From the IMG/VR virus record IMGVR_UViG_3300025436_000005, positions 1 to 41,284 of that record: a stretch of DNA of 41,284 nucleotides; one strand, 5' to 3'. Position 1 is the stretch's first letter, and the number at the start of each line of letters is the position of its first letter. Origin of the DNA: a virus. Position numbers and translations under genes: made by a program. Positions 1 through 7,576 of the stretch are shown here, in pieces. The notes under the pieces were generated by a model, which saw only the letters and a program-made list of their open reading frames with translations, searched no databases and was not told where the DNA came from.

Positions 1-787
1 CCTTGGCCGGCTTCTGCTTCTTCGGCTCGTCATCTTCACCATCCCCCTCGTGGTCCACCCCCTCTTCCTGTAGGAAGATCGACTTCAGCTTCTCGTAGTC
101 GAGGACGATCAGCAGATTGTCCAGCGGCTGGGCAGCATCGAGGATCTCTTTTGCCAGCGGGGCAGACCGCTTCTTGAAGCCGACAGTCCCCGTAGACAAA
201 AACGGCTTGCCCTTGCCGATCGATTCCTCCCCCATCCCAACACGTAACGTCATACCGTCTTCGGGGTCGGCAAAGTATTCGTACCCGTCGTCCTCGTCGG
301 CGTTGTTAACTTCCTTCTTCAGCTGCTTGCCGAAGAGGTGATAGCTGATGTCCCAGATCTGAACACCCTTATCGGCATCAGCATGATCGAAGATATTCCA
401 GAGCTGACGCTGCTTCGGAGCCAACTCCTTGATCAGATCCTCGTCTGCGTCCTTGTCCCGCATCAGATCCTTCCGATGCTCACAGATCGGGCATGGCTTC
501 CCGGCGGTCTTGGCTGGGCAGACGTAGGTGTTTTCGTCGACCCCAATCGCACGGTGGGTGAAGTAAGTCCGCTCGTAGTGGAGCTCACCAGGCAGAGCAT
601 TCGGATTCGGTCCGCCGGTGGCCTTCTCCGGAACTTCGTAGGGGATAATCTCGATGCGGTAGACACCAGCTTTCTTCGGTGCGAAAAACTGGACATCGCC
701 AGACAGCTTCACGCAGGTCGGGGTGAAACCACCGTCTGGTGTTTCCGCCCATTTCTTCGCAGACACTTTCGGTCGTTCACGAACCAT
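1..787 (-). CDS. gp32-like single-stranded DNA-binding protein (C-terminus outside window)
   Basis: The reading frame starts at ATG 787 and runs off the left edge, so only the first 262 residues are visible. It matches the T4 gp32-type phage ssDNA-binding protein layout: a basic N-terminus, a core with a CPICEHRKDL zinc-type motif near residue 100 preceded by another Cys (YVCPAK), aromatic-rich strands, and a strongly acidic C-terminal stretch (HEGDGEDDEPKK) of the sort that recruits replisome partners. It would coat single strands during replication and recombination. AAGGAG lies just upstream, and the start overlaps the small gene before it. The neighbouring UvsY-like and clamp-loader genes support the call. 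The family assignment rests on layout and motif only. Confidence 0.75.
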   Translation of the reverse strand, partial: MVRERPKVSAKKWAETPDGGFTPTCVKLSGDVQFFAPKKAGVYRIEIIPYEVPEKATGGPNPNALPGELHYERTYFTHRAIGVDENTYVCPAKTAGKPCPICEHRKDLMRDKDADEDLIKELAPKQRQLWNIFDHADADKGVQIWDISYHLFGKQLKKEVNNADEDDGYEYFADPEDGMTLRVGMGEESIGKGKPFLSTGTVGFKKRSAPLAKEILDAAQPLDNLLIVLDYEKLKSIFLQEEGVDHEGDGEDDEPKKQKPAK

Positions 788-929
788 GCTTGTTCTCCTT
801 TTCCTCTTTTAGCCACATCGCGCGGCCACGATAGTAGCCGTACGCCCCGAACTTCATGCCACCATAGGTCGCCCACGGAAGCAAAATCAAAATGATGGCG
901 ATAGCAGCCAACGTATTAACCGTCATCAT
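777..929 (-). CDS. small single-pass membrane protein, unknown function
   Basis: A 50-residue protein starting MMTVNTLAAIAIILILLP. Residues 7-17 form one hydrophobic segment, followed by a Gly/Tyr-rich stretch and a charged tail (WLKEEKENKHGS). It overlaps the end of the upstream gene and the start of the ssDNA-binding gene by 11 bases, a typical translationally coupled arrangement. Its size and hydrophobic helix suggest a small inner-membrane peptide. I cannot name a family. Confidence 0.5.
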   Translation of the reverse strand: MMTVNTLAAIAIILILLPWATYGGMKFGAYGYYRGRAMWLKEEKENKHGS

Positions 930-1374
930 TATCATCCTTATCCTCACGACGCTGTTTGTTCTTCACCCCAGCCGGCATTCTGGTCGGGGTATCAGAATAA
1001 TAAGACTGACCATGCAACTCTACGAGCATTGACAATGCCCGCTTGCGGTGCTCCAAGCCATCAACGGCCGCCTGCAGAACATTCACGGTGTGCCGAGCAG
1101 CATGCAACTTTTTCGTTGACACCTTCACAGCCGGATGAACGATAACTGCCGTCGAAATCGCAGACTCCGTGACCTTACCAACACCGAATGCTTCCGGGTC
1201 TTCCCTGATCTCCCTGTCTGTCTCTGCCCGTACCATGTCTAGTGCCGACTTCGCTTCGTCAAGCTCAAACTGGGCATCTGCTAGCAGCTCGCCCCATATC
1301 TGGCGCTGCTTCGGCTGGGCCTGCCATTCCTCATCGAGACGAAGCGTGTCAATTTCTAGTCTGAGTTCGGGCAT
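916..1374 (-). CDS. UvsY-like putative recombination mediator
   Basis: A 152-residue, highly charged, mostly helical protein. It contains W-x3-L helices, a DPEAFGVGKVTE stretch and a C-terminal EHRKRALSMLVELHGQSYYS segment ending in a basic/acidic tail (KQRREDKDDNDDG). Its length, coiled helices, Trp-anchored N-terminal helix and a Tyr-Tyr segment resemble T4 UvsY. UvsY loads UvsX recombinase onto gp32-coated DNA. The position directly upstream of the gp32-like gene in the same transcript fits. Sequence similarity is only by pattern, so the role is inferred; an unrelated coiled-coil phage protein is the alternative. Confidence 0.4.
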   Translation of the reverse strand: MPELRLEIDTLRLDEEWQAQPKQRQIWGELLADAQFELDEAKSALDMVRAETDREIREDPEAFGVGKVTESAISTAVIVHPAVKVSTKKLHAARHTVNVLQAAVDGLEHRKRALSMLVELHGQSYYSDTPTRMPAGVKNKQRREDKDDNDDG

Positions 1375-1393
1375 CGTTCAGTCTCCAAGTATC

Positions 1394-1421
1394 AAAAAAG
1401 TCGGGCGGGTTGACGCCCGAC
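1394..1421 (-). terminator. Rho-independent terminator
   Basis: A perfect 8-bp stem (GTCGGGCG at 1400-1407 with CGCCCGAC at 1414-1421) closes a 6-nt loop. On the minus strand it is followed by six T residues. It lies between the 1432-1629 gene and the UvsY-like gene, so it splits the clamp-loader side from the ssDNA-binding side of the transcript. Confidence 0.85.
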
Positions 1422-1431
1422 CAGGTCTCCT

Positions 1432-1629
1432 TCATACCTTAACCGGATAAAATTCAGCACTTGGCTCCTGGTAAAGCCGGTAGTTGGTCTCTGCCTTAAG
1501 TACCTCAACAGAACTGATAGCAGGAATATCAGCCCCAGACAAACGACCAGTGACCATTCTGATCGCCGCGAACGGCCCGCACTGAGTTTGAGCCTCGACC
1601 ACTATTGTGATTCTCGTCGTGCTGAGCAT
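1432..1629 (-). CDS. small hypothetical protein
   Basis: 65 residues starting MLSTTRITIVVEAQTQCGPF, with predicted alternating beta strands and a tail NYRLYQEPSAEFYPVKV. It is the last gene before the terminator at 1394-1421 and follows the clamp-loader gene by about 40 bases. No family is recognised. It is kept because it fills the gap in the same orientation and is followed directly by a terminator. Confidence 0.55.
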   Translation of the reverse strand: MLSTTRITIVVEAQTQCGPFAAIRMVTGRLSGADIPAISSVEVLKAETNYRLYQEPSAEFYPVKV

Positions 1630-1669
1630 ACTAGGTCTATTTTCCCTGCTATCGTAGCTTACATAGGCT

Positions 1670-2593
1670 TCATTCGCCCCGAAGAAGTATCACAGCGCAT
1701 GCCTGGACAAGACCAGCCTTCTTGCTGTTGAAAAACGGCTCTTGAAAAGCCTCGATGATGCTTACTTCCCTGATGGGATTCGGTTTATTGAGGGCCACGG
1801 CAGTTACGTACCCCATAACCATCCATCTGATACTTTCCGGGTCTTCATCGACCGACTTGATTACTGCGGCGACTTCAGGCCACTTGGTCTTCGGATTCAT
1901 CAACAGCTTCGCGATCTCAACCGCAGCCCTCTTGCCATCAGCTCGTTGCAGGGCGGCGATCTTCTCGGCTTCCGAAGTCAGATCAATCACCTGATGAAGC
2001 AGGACCAAAGCCTTGCGGGCGCTCCCTTCTGCGATCTCGACAATCTTCTCAACCACGTCCTCTTCAATCGTCTTCCCCTCGCCGGCCATCACATTCGCAA
2101 TGACCTTCTTCTGGTCAGCCGGCTTCAGTGGCTTGACCCGAATCTCGGTCGACCGAGTGATGATAGTCTTCTTTAGCTTTGACGGGTCAGTCGTGCAGAG
2201 GAAAAAGTAGACGTGCTTCGGAGTATCCTCAAGCAGCTTGAGAAAGCTCTCCTGTGCCTGCGGCGTCAGCTGATGGCACTCATCAATCAACCAGATCCGA
2301 CACGGCCCGGACAGAGGAGATAAACCAGAATGCTGCCTAATCTCACGGACGATGTCAATACCACGATCATCGGCGGCATTGACCTCCTGGAAATCCTTCT
2401 CCCCGCACTTCAGCTTGTCACGGAGAATGCGGGCTAGAGTTGTTTTGCCACAGCCACTTTCACCAGTGAATAGGATGGTATGTGGTATAGCCCCCTTCCG
2501 GCCCATCTCAGACAACATCTTCACAGCATCGTCTTGGCCCAGGACTTCGAAAAATTTCGTTGGTCGGTACCTTTTGTAGAGTTCATCGCTCAC
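1670..2593 (-). CDS. clamp-loader ATPase subunit (DnaX/RFC/T4 gp44-like)
   Basis: A 307-residue AAA+ ATPase that would use ATP to open and load the sliding clamp encoded at 7577-8581. Visible motifs are a start KRYRPTKFFEVLGQ (typical of RFC/DnaX), Walker A GESGCGKTT at residues 44-52, Walker B WLIDE at 101-105 with the following CHQL, and a sensor-like TTDPSKLKKTIITRS near 134-148 in place of the usual SRC motif. A helical collar follows. The start is GTG, overlapping the TGA of the acidic 45-residue protein upstream (GTGA). Length agrees with phage clamp-loader large subunits; no separate small subunit is seen nearby. Confidence 0.9.
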   Translation of the reverse strand: MSDELYKRYRPTKFFEVLGQDDAVKMLSEMGRKGAIPHTILFTGESGCGKTTLARILRDKLKCGEKDFQEVNAADDRGIDIVREIRQHSGLSPLSGPCRIWLIDECHQLTPQAQESFLKLLEDTPKHVYFFLCTTDPSKLKKTIITRSTEIRVKPLKPADQKKVIANVMAGEGKTIEEDVVEKIVEIAEGSARKALVLLHQVIDLTSEAEKIAALQRADGKRAAVEIAKLLMNPKTKWPEVAAVIKSVDEDPESIRWMVMGYVTAVALNKPNPIREVSIIEAFQEPFFNSKKAGLVQACAVILLRGE

Positions 2594-2727
2594 TCGTCGT
2601 CCTCCAATTCTTCCTCTTCCAGTTCGTCCTCATCATCGTCTTCGTCGAAGAGATCCTCGTCATCTTCATCTGTGCCCTCGTCATCGATGTCACTGAGGCA
2701 CGTCTCGATACGCTCTGCCAGTCTCAT
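2590..2727 (-). CDS. very acidic 45-residue protein
   Basis: The product begins MRLAERIETCLSDIDDEG and then consists almost wholly of Asp and Glu, with a few Leu, to its end. It starts at ATG 2727, overlapping the polymerase stop (ATGA), and its TGA overlaps the GTG start of the clamp loader. Both junctions point to translational coupling. An acidic tail-like peptide between polymerase and clamp loader could be a protein-protein contact or DNA mimic, but this is inference. The opposite strand reads as poly-serine, a shadow. Confidence 0.55.
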   Translation of the reverse strand: MRLAERIETCLSDIDDEGTDEDDEDLFDEDDDEDELEEEELEDDE

Positions 2728-4211
2728 TGTTTGATCCTTCCATTCGCTCTACAGGGAACACACTCGCCACCTTTTGAATTGCAGCCCGTATCGCCGCAGG
2801 CTACATATGTTATCGTAGTCTTCGGGTACTTCACTTTGCTATACCAATTTTGCTCCCCTACCTCAATCTCGACCCCAAGCGGGACCGTAATCCACTTCCA
2901 CTCATCCATGATATCTTTCGTAGCAATCCGTGTTACCAACTCGGCATAATCATCGAGTTCCTTCTTGTGAACATCTCCCACGATCGAATCATGGATCTGC
3001 CCTATCACCCTCGACCGCATCTTTCGCTTCTTCAGTTCAGCCACCAACTGAATCATAGTCCATAGCATACAGTGGAAGGCTGGACCCTGGATGTGGAGGT
3101 TCATCACCTGATTCTTCGAGAACACACCGGCACAGACGAAACCCGTTACTAGCTCAAACCATCCACGGCTTCTATACTGACGAACTCGTTCCTGCCGCCA
3201 TGTGTTATAGACCCTGAACCTCGTATTCCAGAATCTGTCCTCTACCTGCATGATGTGGTGCTCAAATGTCCCTTTCACAGCCTTAGCATTCGGATCACAT
3301 TCCCCCAACTCAGTGATCCCCAGTGCACTGAGATGATCCTCTATTCTAGTCCCGTCGGTGTCTGTCAGTCCTATCGATGATGCCCAGAGATTCTGAGCGA
3401 CCTGCTTATGCCAATCACCATAGAATTCAGCGAAGACGAACCCACTCTTAGCGGCACTGCGAATCGCCTTCGTTACCTTCTGTACTGGCAGCATGAAGCA
3501 CTCTGCTGCCATGTCCCGATGCATATCCCCTTCATAGGTATCATGGATCAGTGTTGGGTCGACGCATAGGTTGCAGGCCACCTTGACTTCTTGCGACGAG
3601 AAGTCCGATTCAACCAAGACGTATTCATCGCTTCGTGGGATGAATGCCGTCCGGATCAGCTTCCCGATTTCTGGATCTCGCACTGGGATGTTTTGGAAAT
3701 TTATATCCGAGTTACTGCCACGATAGGAATGCGCAGTATGCAGATTATTGAAGACATGAAGGAAGCCGTCGTCTTCAACCTCCCGTCGTACGCCACGGAG
3801 ATATGTTCCCAGTAGCTTGTTCAGCTTCTCCATCTTCAAAAAGCCTCGGGCATACTTCAGCCCCGTCCGTTCGAGGGCGGACTCGTCTAGTTGAGGCCGT
3901 CTCTTCTTACTCTTACCTCCGCTAGTGTACGATTCACACGGCAATTTCATGTCGTCATACAGAACAGCCGCCAGCTGCTCTCGACTGGTCAGATTGGTTT
4001 CCGATCCATACCGGCGCCGCTGGAGTTTGTACTCATCACATTCTTTCAGCTTCCCCTCGAGGGAGGTAATCCGTTGTTCCGTCTCAGTAATAGTCTTGTC
4101 GAGGTAGGTGACGTCAATCCGCATCCCGGCCGCCTCTATCTCAGAGAACGCCAGAGTTCCTCTGTGGAAGAGTTCGTAGGCTACTGGAGATGCACATTTG
4201 ACGTCGTTCAC
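2724..4211 (-). CDS. polA: family A DNA polymerase, polymerase domain only
   Basis: 495 residues covering the palm, fingers and thumb of a Pol I-type polymerase. Motif A is ESDFSSQEVKVA at residues 201-212 (catalytic D203). Motif B, the O helix, is RSAAKSGFVFAEFYG at 251-265 (R251, K255, Y264). Motif C is QIHDSIVGD at 405-413 (catalytic D408). The conserved FQNIPVRDPEIGKLIRTAF lies just before motif A. No 3'-5' exonuclease is present; that domain sits two genes upstream, fused to a uracil-DNA glycosylase (4699-5946). The Phe at the O-helix position corresponding to E. coli F762 would be expected to limit dideoxynucleotide use, by analogy. It starts at ATG 4211 overlapping the MazG-like stop. 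Confidence 0.93.
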   Translation of the reverse strand: MNDVKCASPVAYELFHRGTLAFSEIEAAGMRIDVTYLDKTITETEQRITSLEGKLKECDEYKLQRRRYGSETNLTSREQLAAVLYDDMKLPCESYTSGGKSKKRRPQLDESALERTGLKYARGFLKMEKLNKLLGTYLRGVRREVEDDGFLHVFNNLHTAHSYRGSNSDINFQNIPVRDPEIGKLIRTAFIPRSDEYVLVESDFSSQEVKVACNLCVDPTLIHDTYEGDMHRDMAAECFMLPVQKVTKAIRSAAKSGFVFAEFYGDWHKQVAQNLWASSIGLTDTDGTRIEDHLSALGITELGECDPNAKAVKGTFEHHIMQVEDRFWNTRFRVYNTWRQERVRQYRSRGWFELVTGFVCAGVFSKNQVMNLHIQGPAFHCMLWTMIQLVAELKKRKMRSRVIGQIHDSIVGDVHKKELDDYAELVTRIATKDIMDEWKWITVPLGVEIEVGEQNWYSKVKYPKTTITYVACGDTGCNSKGGECVPCRANGRIKQ

Positions 4212-4702
4212 GGTGTTTGGTCCTGTAGTACCTTCGTAATATCAGGGGCCTTCCAGTCGGCTGGTTTAATCCATTTCCCGTCCGCCCGTTTATGCCCTCC
4301 GGGACCAAACTTCCGGAGGTTCGATTCATCAACCTCTTTCAGCAGCGGCTTGTCAGAGATCCCACAGGCACTCAGCGTTCCGATGGTGACCACGGAAATA
4401 TCTGCACACCCATCGGCAATCTCGATCAAGTCCGGCGGCCGTTTCTTATTCACCACCAGCTCGTAGAATCCGTCGAGGAGGGCAACCAGTCCCTGCTGAG
4501 ACATCTGAGGGGAAATGACCACATCGACGCCGAGGGCGGTGATCGTCTCCATTGCCTCTTCGAAGATCAGCTTGGCTCGAAGCAGTCGGACGTCTTCCGT
4601 CGGAACGGTTGGCTGCGTCAGAACATCCTGACCAGCCAACCACATGAACGATTCGATCCTCTTCTGATGCGACGATTTCAGCATGTGATTGCTTTGGCTC
4701 AT
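4208..4702 (-). CDS. MazG-like / PRA-PH-family nucleotide pyrophosphohydrolase
   Basis: 164 residues from ATG 4702, chosen because GGAG lies six bases upstream and the start overlaps the previous TGA; an in-frame ATG at 4714 is possible. The all-alpha NTP-pyrophosphatase signature is visible: LIFEEAMETITAL gives the E-E-x2-E helix, and EIADGCADISVVTIGT gives the E-x-x-D helix that binds Mg2+. The C-terminal block EVDESNLRKFGPGGHKRADG matches phage phosphoribosyl-ATP-pyrophosphohydrolase-like proteins. It would hydrolyse (d)NTPs to monophosphates, perhaps sanitising pools. It sits between the two halves of the replicative polymerase, an unusual location. Confidence 0.8.
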   Translation of the reverse strand: MSQSNHMLKSSHQKRIESFMWLAGQDVLTQPTVPTEDVRLLRAKLIFEEAMETITALGVDVVISPQMSQQGLVALLDGFYELVVNKKRPPDLIEIADGCADISVVTIGTLSACGISDKPLLKEVDESNLRKFGPGGHKRADGKWIKPADWKAPDITKVLQDQTP

Positions 4703-5946
4703 TTGTAGCTCCAAGGAATGTCGAACCCCATTATCTGTCTCTGGCGAACGGCCAGACGAAACTCTAGCAATGCGTCTAAACCGCAGTAACGGAGAAGTTC
4801 AGACTTATCAACCTCATTCACTCGATTCTTCCCTCTGGCACTCCCACCGTCCAGATATGGACTAATGTGATCCGAGTATTCGGGAAACCCAAGATGAGCG
4901 AACGATTGGAATTTCAACCCAGTGATTCCCGGCCTACTGTCCATCAGGTGAGCGAACAGCATCGTGTCATGGCACCAATTCCGAACGCGGTGTCCGAATT
5001 CCTTTCGCACCCATCGATCTTCAAACTTCAGATTGCTTGCTATCTTCGGAATCGGTGACCGTGTCACCGCCTGCGTCGCTTCCCTAGCCTTTCCCCTCCA
5101 CGGATATGCGACTGTGATCTCTGGCTTCGTCCTCCCCCATGAAACTGCGCAGCAAACTATCTCTGACCACGGAGTGTCTGGCTTCAGCGTAGTGGTCTCA
5201 AAATCAATCGCAAGCGCCCCATCCTCCATCAAAGAAATGCCGTACAGAATCTGGGCAGCCTCATCATCATCCACCACTACTCGGACATCGCCGACCCAAT
5301 CCTGTTTCTCTGTCCACGGCCGGCCAACCAAGTCAAATGCCAACTCGAGATGGCGCTCGAACCACATATCGAGAACACCATCTTCCTCCCTCAACAGATA
5401 GGAAGGATGGTGTGTTGGGCAGATCCAGACGTTCGGCTTCTGGCACGGGATCTGGAATCCGACCCACCGACTGATCCCACCAACGTCCTCCTTCCAGAGA
5501 TGCCCAATCACACTCTCAACCGCCGGGCCACCGAGGGGGATGATCATTCTCGGTTTCAGCTCTTTTATCGTCTGGATTAGATTAGGTCGGCAGTACCCTA
5601 TCTCGTCCTTCGTTGGGGTTCTGTTTCTTTTACCATCCTCTGTTTTCGTCGATGGCCGGCAGATCAGGGCGTTGGTTTTCCAGCAGTCCCGATCAAGATC
5701 ATAGCCGAGAGCAGCGATGGACTGACGGAGACGCTGCCCCGCCTTGCCAATCAGTTGGATACCCTGTTCATCTTCATCCCCACCAGGCGCCTCTGCGACA
5801 ATCAAAACACCATGTTTTCCCTCTCCAGTCACGGGCATCTTCGGGCTATCACAAGTCTTATGGAGTCCACAAGCCCCGCAAGCCGGAACAAGACCGACAA
5901 TCTTAGGGGCTGGCTTGGCAGCGCTGGCGAAAAATCCCTGAGGCAT
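4699..5946 (-). CDS. uracil-DNA glycosylase (family 4-like) fused to a DnaQ-type 3'-5' exonuclease
   Basis: 415 residues in two domains. Residues 20-210 look like a family 4 UDG: ACGACGLHKTC supplies the first Fe-S cysteines, AEAPGGDED (51-59) is the water-activating motif, NALICRP is at 92-98, and PTHHPSYLL (177-185) is the DNA-intercalation motif. Residues 220-415 form a Pol I-type proofreading domain: Exo I AIDFETT (D248, E250), Exo II ASNLKFED (N305, D310), WCHDTM (D327) and Exo III LLRYCGLDA (Y387, D391). UDG-exo-PolA in one chain is known from SPO1-like phages. Here the chain is split, with a MazG-like gene between the parts. The likely role is proofreading plus uracil removal or detection at the fork. 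Confidence 0.88.
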   Translation of the reverse strand: MPQGFFASAAKPAPKIVGLVPACGACGLHKTCDSPKMPVTGEGKHGVLIVAEAPGGDEDEQGIQLIGKAGQRLRQSIAALGYDLDRDCWKTNALICRPSTKTEDGKRNRTPTKDEIGYCRPNLIQTIKELKPRMIIPLGGPAVESVIGHLWKEDVGGISRWVGFQIPCQKPNVWICPTHHPSYLLREEDGVLDMWFERHLELAFDLVGRPWTEKQDWVGDVRVVVDDDEAAQILYGISLMEDGALAIDFETTTLKPDTPWSEIVCCAVSWGRTKPEITVAYPWRGKAREATQAVTRSPIPKIASNLKFEDRWVRKEFGHRVRNWCHDTMLFAHLMDSRPGITGLKFQSFAHLGFPEYSDHISPYLDGGSARGKNRVNEVDKSELLRYCGLDALLEFRLAVRQRQIMGFDIPWSYK

Positions 5947-6299
5947 TACTTTCTCCTCGCTGCGGCAGCCTTCACCTTGTCGACGAATAAACTGAATTTA
6001 CCATCTCGCATCTCGCGGTAGCCAGCCTTGCGAGCAGCGACCCATGCCCGAGTAACCGTCACTGACTCAACGAAGTTGAATGCCCCGATGTGTCTACGAA
6101 CATCTGATGCCATCGCTTGGTTATCTTCCGTCCCAACCAATTCGACTTCCTGTCTGCCTGGCTGCTTGTCCTCTTGGACCCACACCAGCATCGTATCAAG
6201 AACAGCTATGATTAGCTCAGCCCCAAACCGACTGATCAGGTGCTCGGCCGAAGCGTTCGACTCTGGATACGGCTGTTTTTCTACTGCAAAGAATGGCAT
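5946..6299 (-). CDS. hypothetical protein
   Basis: 117 residues starting MPFFAVEKQPYPESNASAEH. A helical middle section (FGAELIIAVLDTMLVWVQED) is followed by a basic helical tail ending VDKVKAAAARRK. The stop overlaps the UDG-exonuclease start (TAATG), and GGGAGG lies just upstream of ATG 6299. No family recognised; a replication accessory role is possible only from position. Confidence 0.6.
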   Translation of the reverse strand: MPFFAVEKQPYPESNASAEHLISRFGAELIIAVLDTMLVWVQEDKQPGRQEVELVGTEDNQAMASDVRRHIGAFNFVESVTVTRAWVAARKAGYREMRDGKFSLFVDKVKAAAARRK

Positions 6300-6428
6300 T
6301 GTTACCTCCCATCCTAAACACTCGTTTTCATCGGCCTAGCTCGCGCCCTGACACACGTTTGTGGTTCGGTCGTCTATTCGTCCCACGTCCCGTCCGAACG
6401 CGTTATACGTCGTTTATAGCGTTCGCAT
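6300..6428. other. intergenic stretch between hypothetical gene and methyltransferase-like remnant
   Basis: About 130 bases without a convincing gene. It is rich in CGTTC, CGTC and TATA-like short words, including a run of six A at 6439-6444 just outside it. I see no clear terminator here. It may be the residue of the deleted methyltransferase gene and the promoter region for 5946-6299. Confidence 0.4.
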
Positions 6429-6530
6429 TCACCTACTGAAAAAACCCGTAGGAGTCTGTACGCAATCCCCCAACAACAGACGAATACTACCGTCGTCGCT
6501 CCGCCATTCGTCTTTGATCGGACCAGACAT
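6429..6530 (-). pseudogene. possible N-terminal remnant of a DNA methyltransferase
   Basis: A 33-codon reading frame with a good ribosome-binding site (AAGGA seven bases upstream of ATG 6530). It encodes MSGPIKDEWRSDDGSIRLLL followed by GDCVQTPTGFFSR. The string I-R-L-L-L-G-D-C resembles the extreme N-terminus of amino-DNA methyltransferases, where a short lead-in ends in an L-x-x-G-D-C-(L/V) motif. It then stops, and no DPPY motif follows in the roughly 130 remaining bases to the next gene. I read it as a decayed or truncated methyltransferase start. The call is weak because the similarity is short. Confidence 0.3.
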
Positions 6531-6532
6531 CA

Positions 6533-7564
6533 CTATTCCTTCTTCGCAAAGAATCCAACTCGATTGTCCTTCTTCGCGGCGGTCTTGTCCACGGACTGCT
6601 GCTCCCTCCCAGTGAGGATTCTAGTCTCAATCCTCGCCATCTTCAGCAGCATGGTGAACTTGCCAAGATCGAATGGAGGGAACTCTCCGGTCGCATCCTT
6701 ATACACGAACTTGTTCTGCCTTGCACCACGAACAGCCCCGGCATCGATCATATCAATCGCGATCTTCTCGGGGATTGTCTTCGACTCGCCGCGTTCTGGC
6801 TCCCAGAAAGTCTCCTCTTTCAACTGACCCGGTATGCCGGCGACTGAGCCACAGATCGGCTTGGACACGGGGCGAAGACTCCAGCTGTTGGTTGAGCTGA
6901 TAATCGGGCACCGGACTTGGTACAACGCGGCCATCCTCAGCCGCTCGATCCATTCGTTGCTATCCCATGTCCCGTATCCGAATCCTTTGACGGTCTGCTG
7001 CTCCCCGATCTTCTCGACCTGGGGCCACGCGTTGGGGCCGAACTTGATCAGCGACAGGATCAAGTCTGGTTTCAGAATCCCCAGCCCCGTCCATAGAATA
7101 TCACTGTAGACCTCCCAGCAGAAGATCGCGGACAACTTCAGCCCACAGATCTCGAACAGCTTAAACCGAGCCATGAAGTCGGTTTCGGGGGTCACATGGC
7201 CGAAGCCATGGGTGCTGACATGATCATACCGCGGGAGGGCCAGTTTCAGCACCCTGCCGAGGTATTCTCCCTTTTCGTTGATGAACCAGATTGCACTGCG
7301 ATTGGTGTTGGCATCATCCTTCTGCTGTACCCCAACCACGAAGGCTGTCCCGTGCTGCTTATTCAGCTGCCGGAGCTTCGGGTACAGCGAGTCGAATTCT
7401 ATGTCCTTCTGGTGGGGCATCATCACAGCCCCACCGAAGAACTCCTGTGGTGTCACCAGGATGTCCGGCTTGTGCTGCTCACAGGCCGAACGAAGCCACT
7501 CCAGCTTCTTATCAAAGTCGTGAAGCTGGGTCGGTACGGTGGATAGGACTTTTACTGGTGACAT
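6533..7564 (-). CDS. carbon-nitrogen hydrolase (nitrilase superfamily)
   Basis: 343 residues with the nitrilase-superfamily catalytic triad in order. The Glu is in TPQEFF (E41), the Lys in GRVLKLALP (K107), and the Cys nucleophile in AIFCWEVYSD (C149). Members cleave nitriles, amides or carbamoyl groups, or transfer acyl groups. The C-terminal 60 residues are an extra basic segment. It lies immediately downstream of the sliding clamp, in the same direction as the dpdA/folE/queE/queD genes. Because preQ0 of the 7-deazaguanine pathway is itself a nitrile, a role in base modification is an attractive inference, but substrate cannot be read from sequence. Confidence 0.82.
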   Translation of the reverse strand: MSPVKVLSTVPTQLHDFDKKLEWLRSACEQHKPDILVTPQEFFGGAVMMPHQKDIEFDSLYPKLRQLNKQHGTAFVVGVQQKDDANTNRSAIWFINEKGEYLGRVLKLALPRYDHVSTHGFGHVTPETDFMARFKLFEICGLKLSAIFCWEVYSDILWTGLGILKPDLILSLIKFGPNAWPQVEKIGEQQTVKGFGYGTWDSNEWIERLRMAALYQVRCPIISSTNSWSLRPVSKPICGSVAGIPGQLKEETFWEPERGESKTIPEKIAIDMIDAGAVRGARQNKFVYKDATGEFPPFDLGKFTMLLKMARIETRILTGREQQSVDKTAAKKDNRVGFFAKKE

Positions 7565-7576
7565 CGATTCGTCTTT

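Noticed and set aside
2480-2734. Plus-strand poly-serine reading frame
   Set aside because: It is the complement of the acidic Asp/Glu-rich gene and of the clamp-loader start, both supported by coupling on the minus strand.
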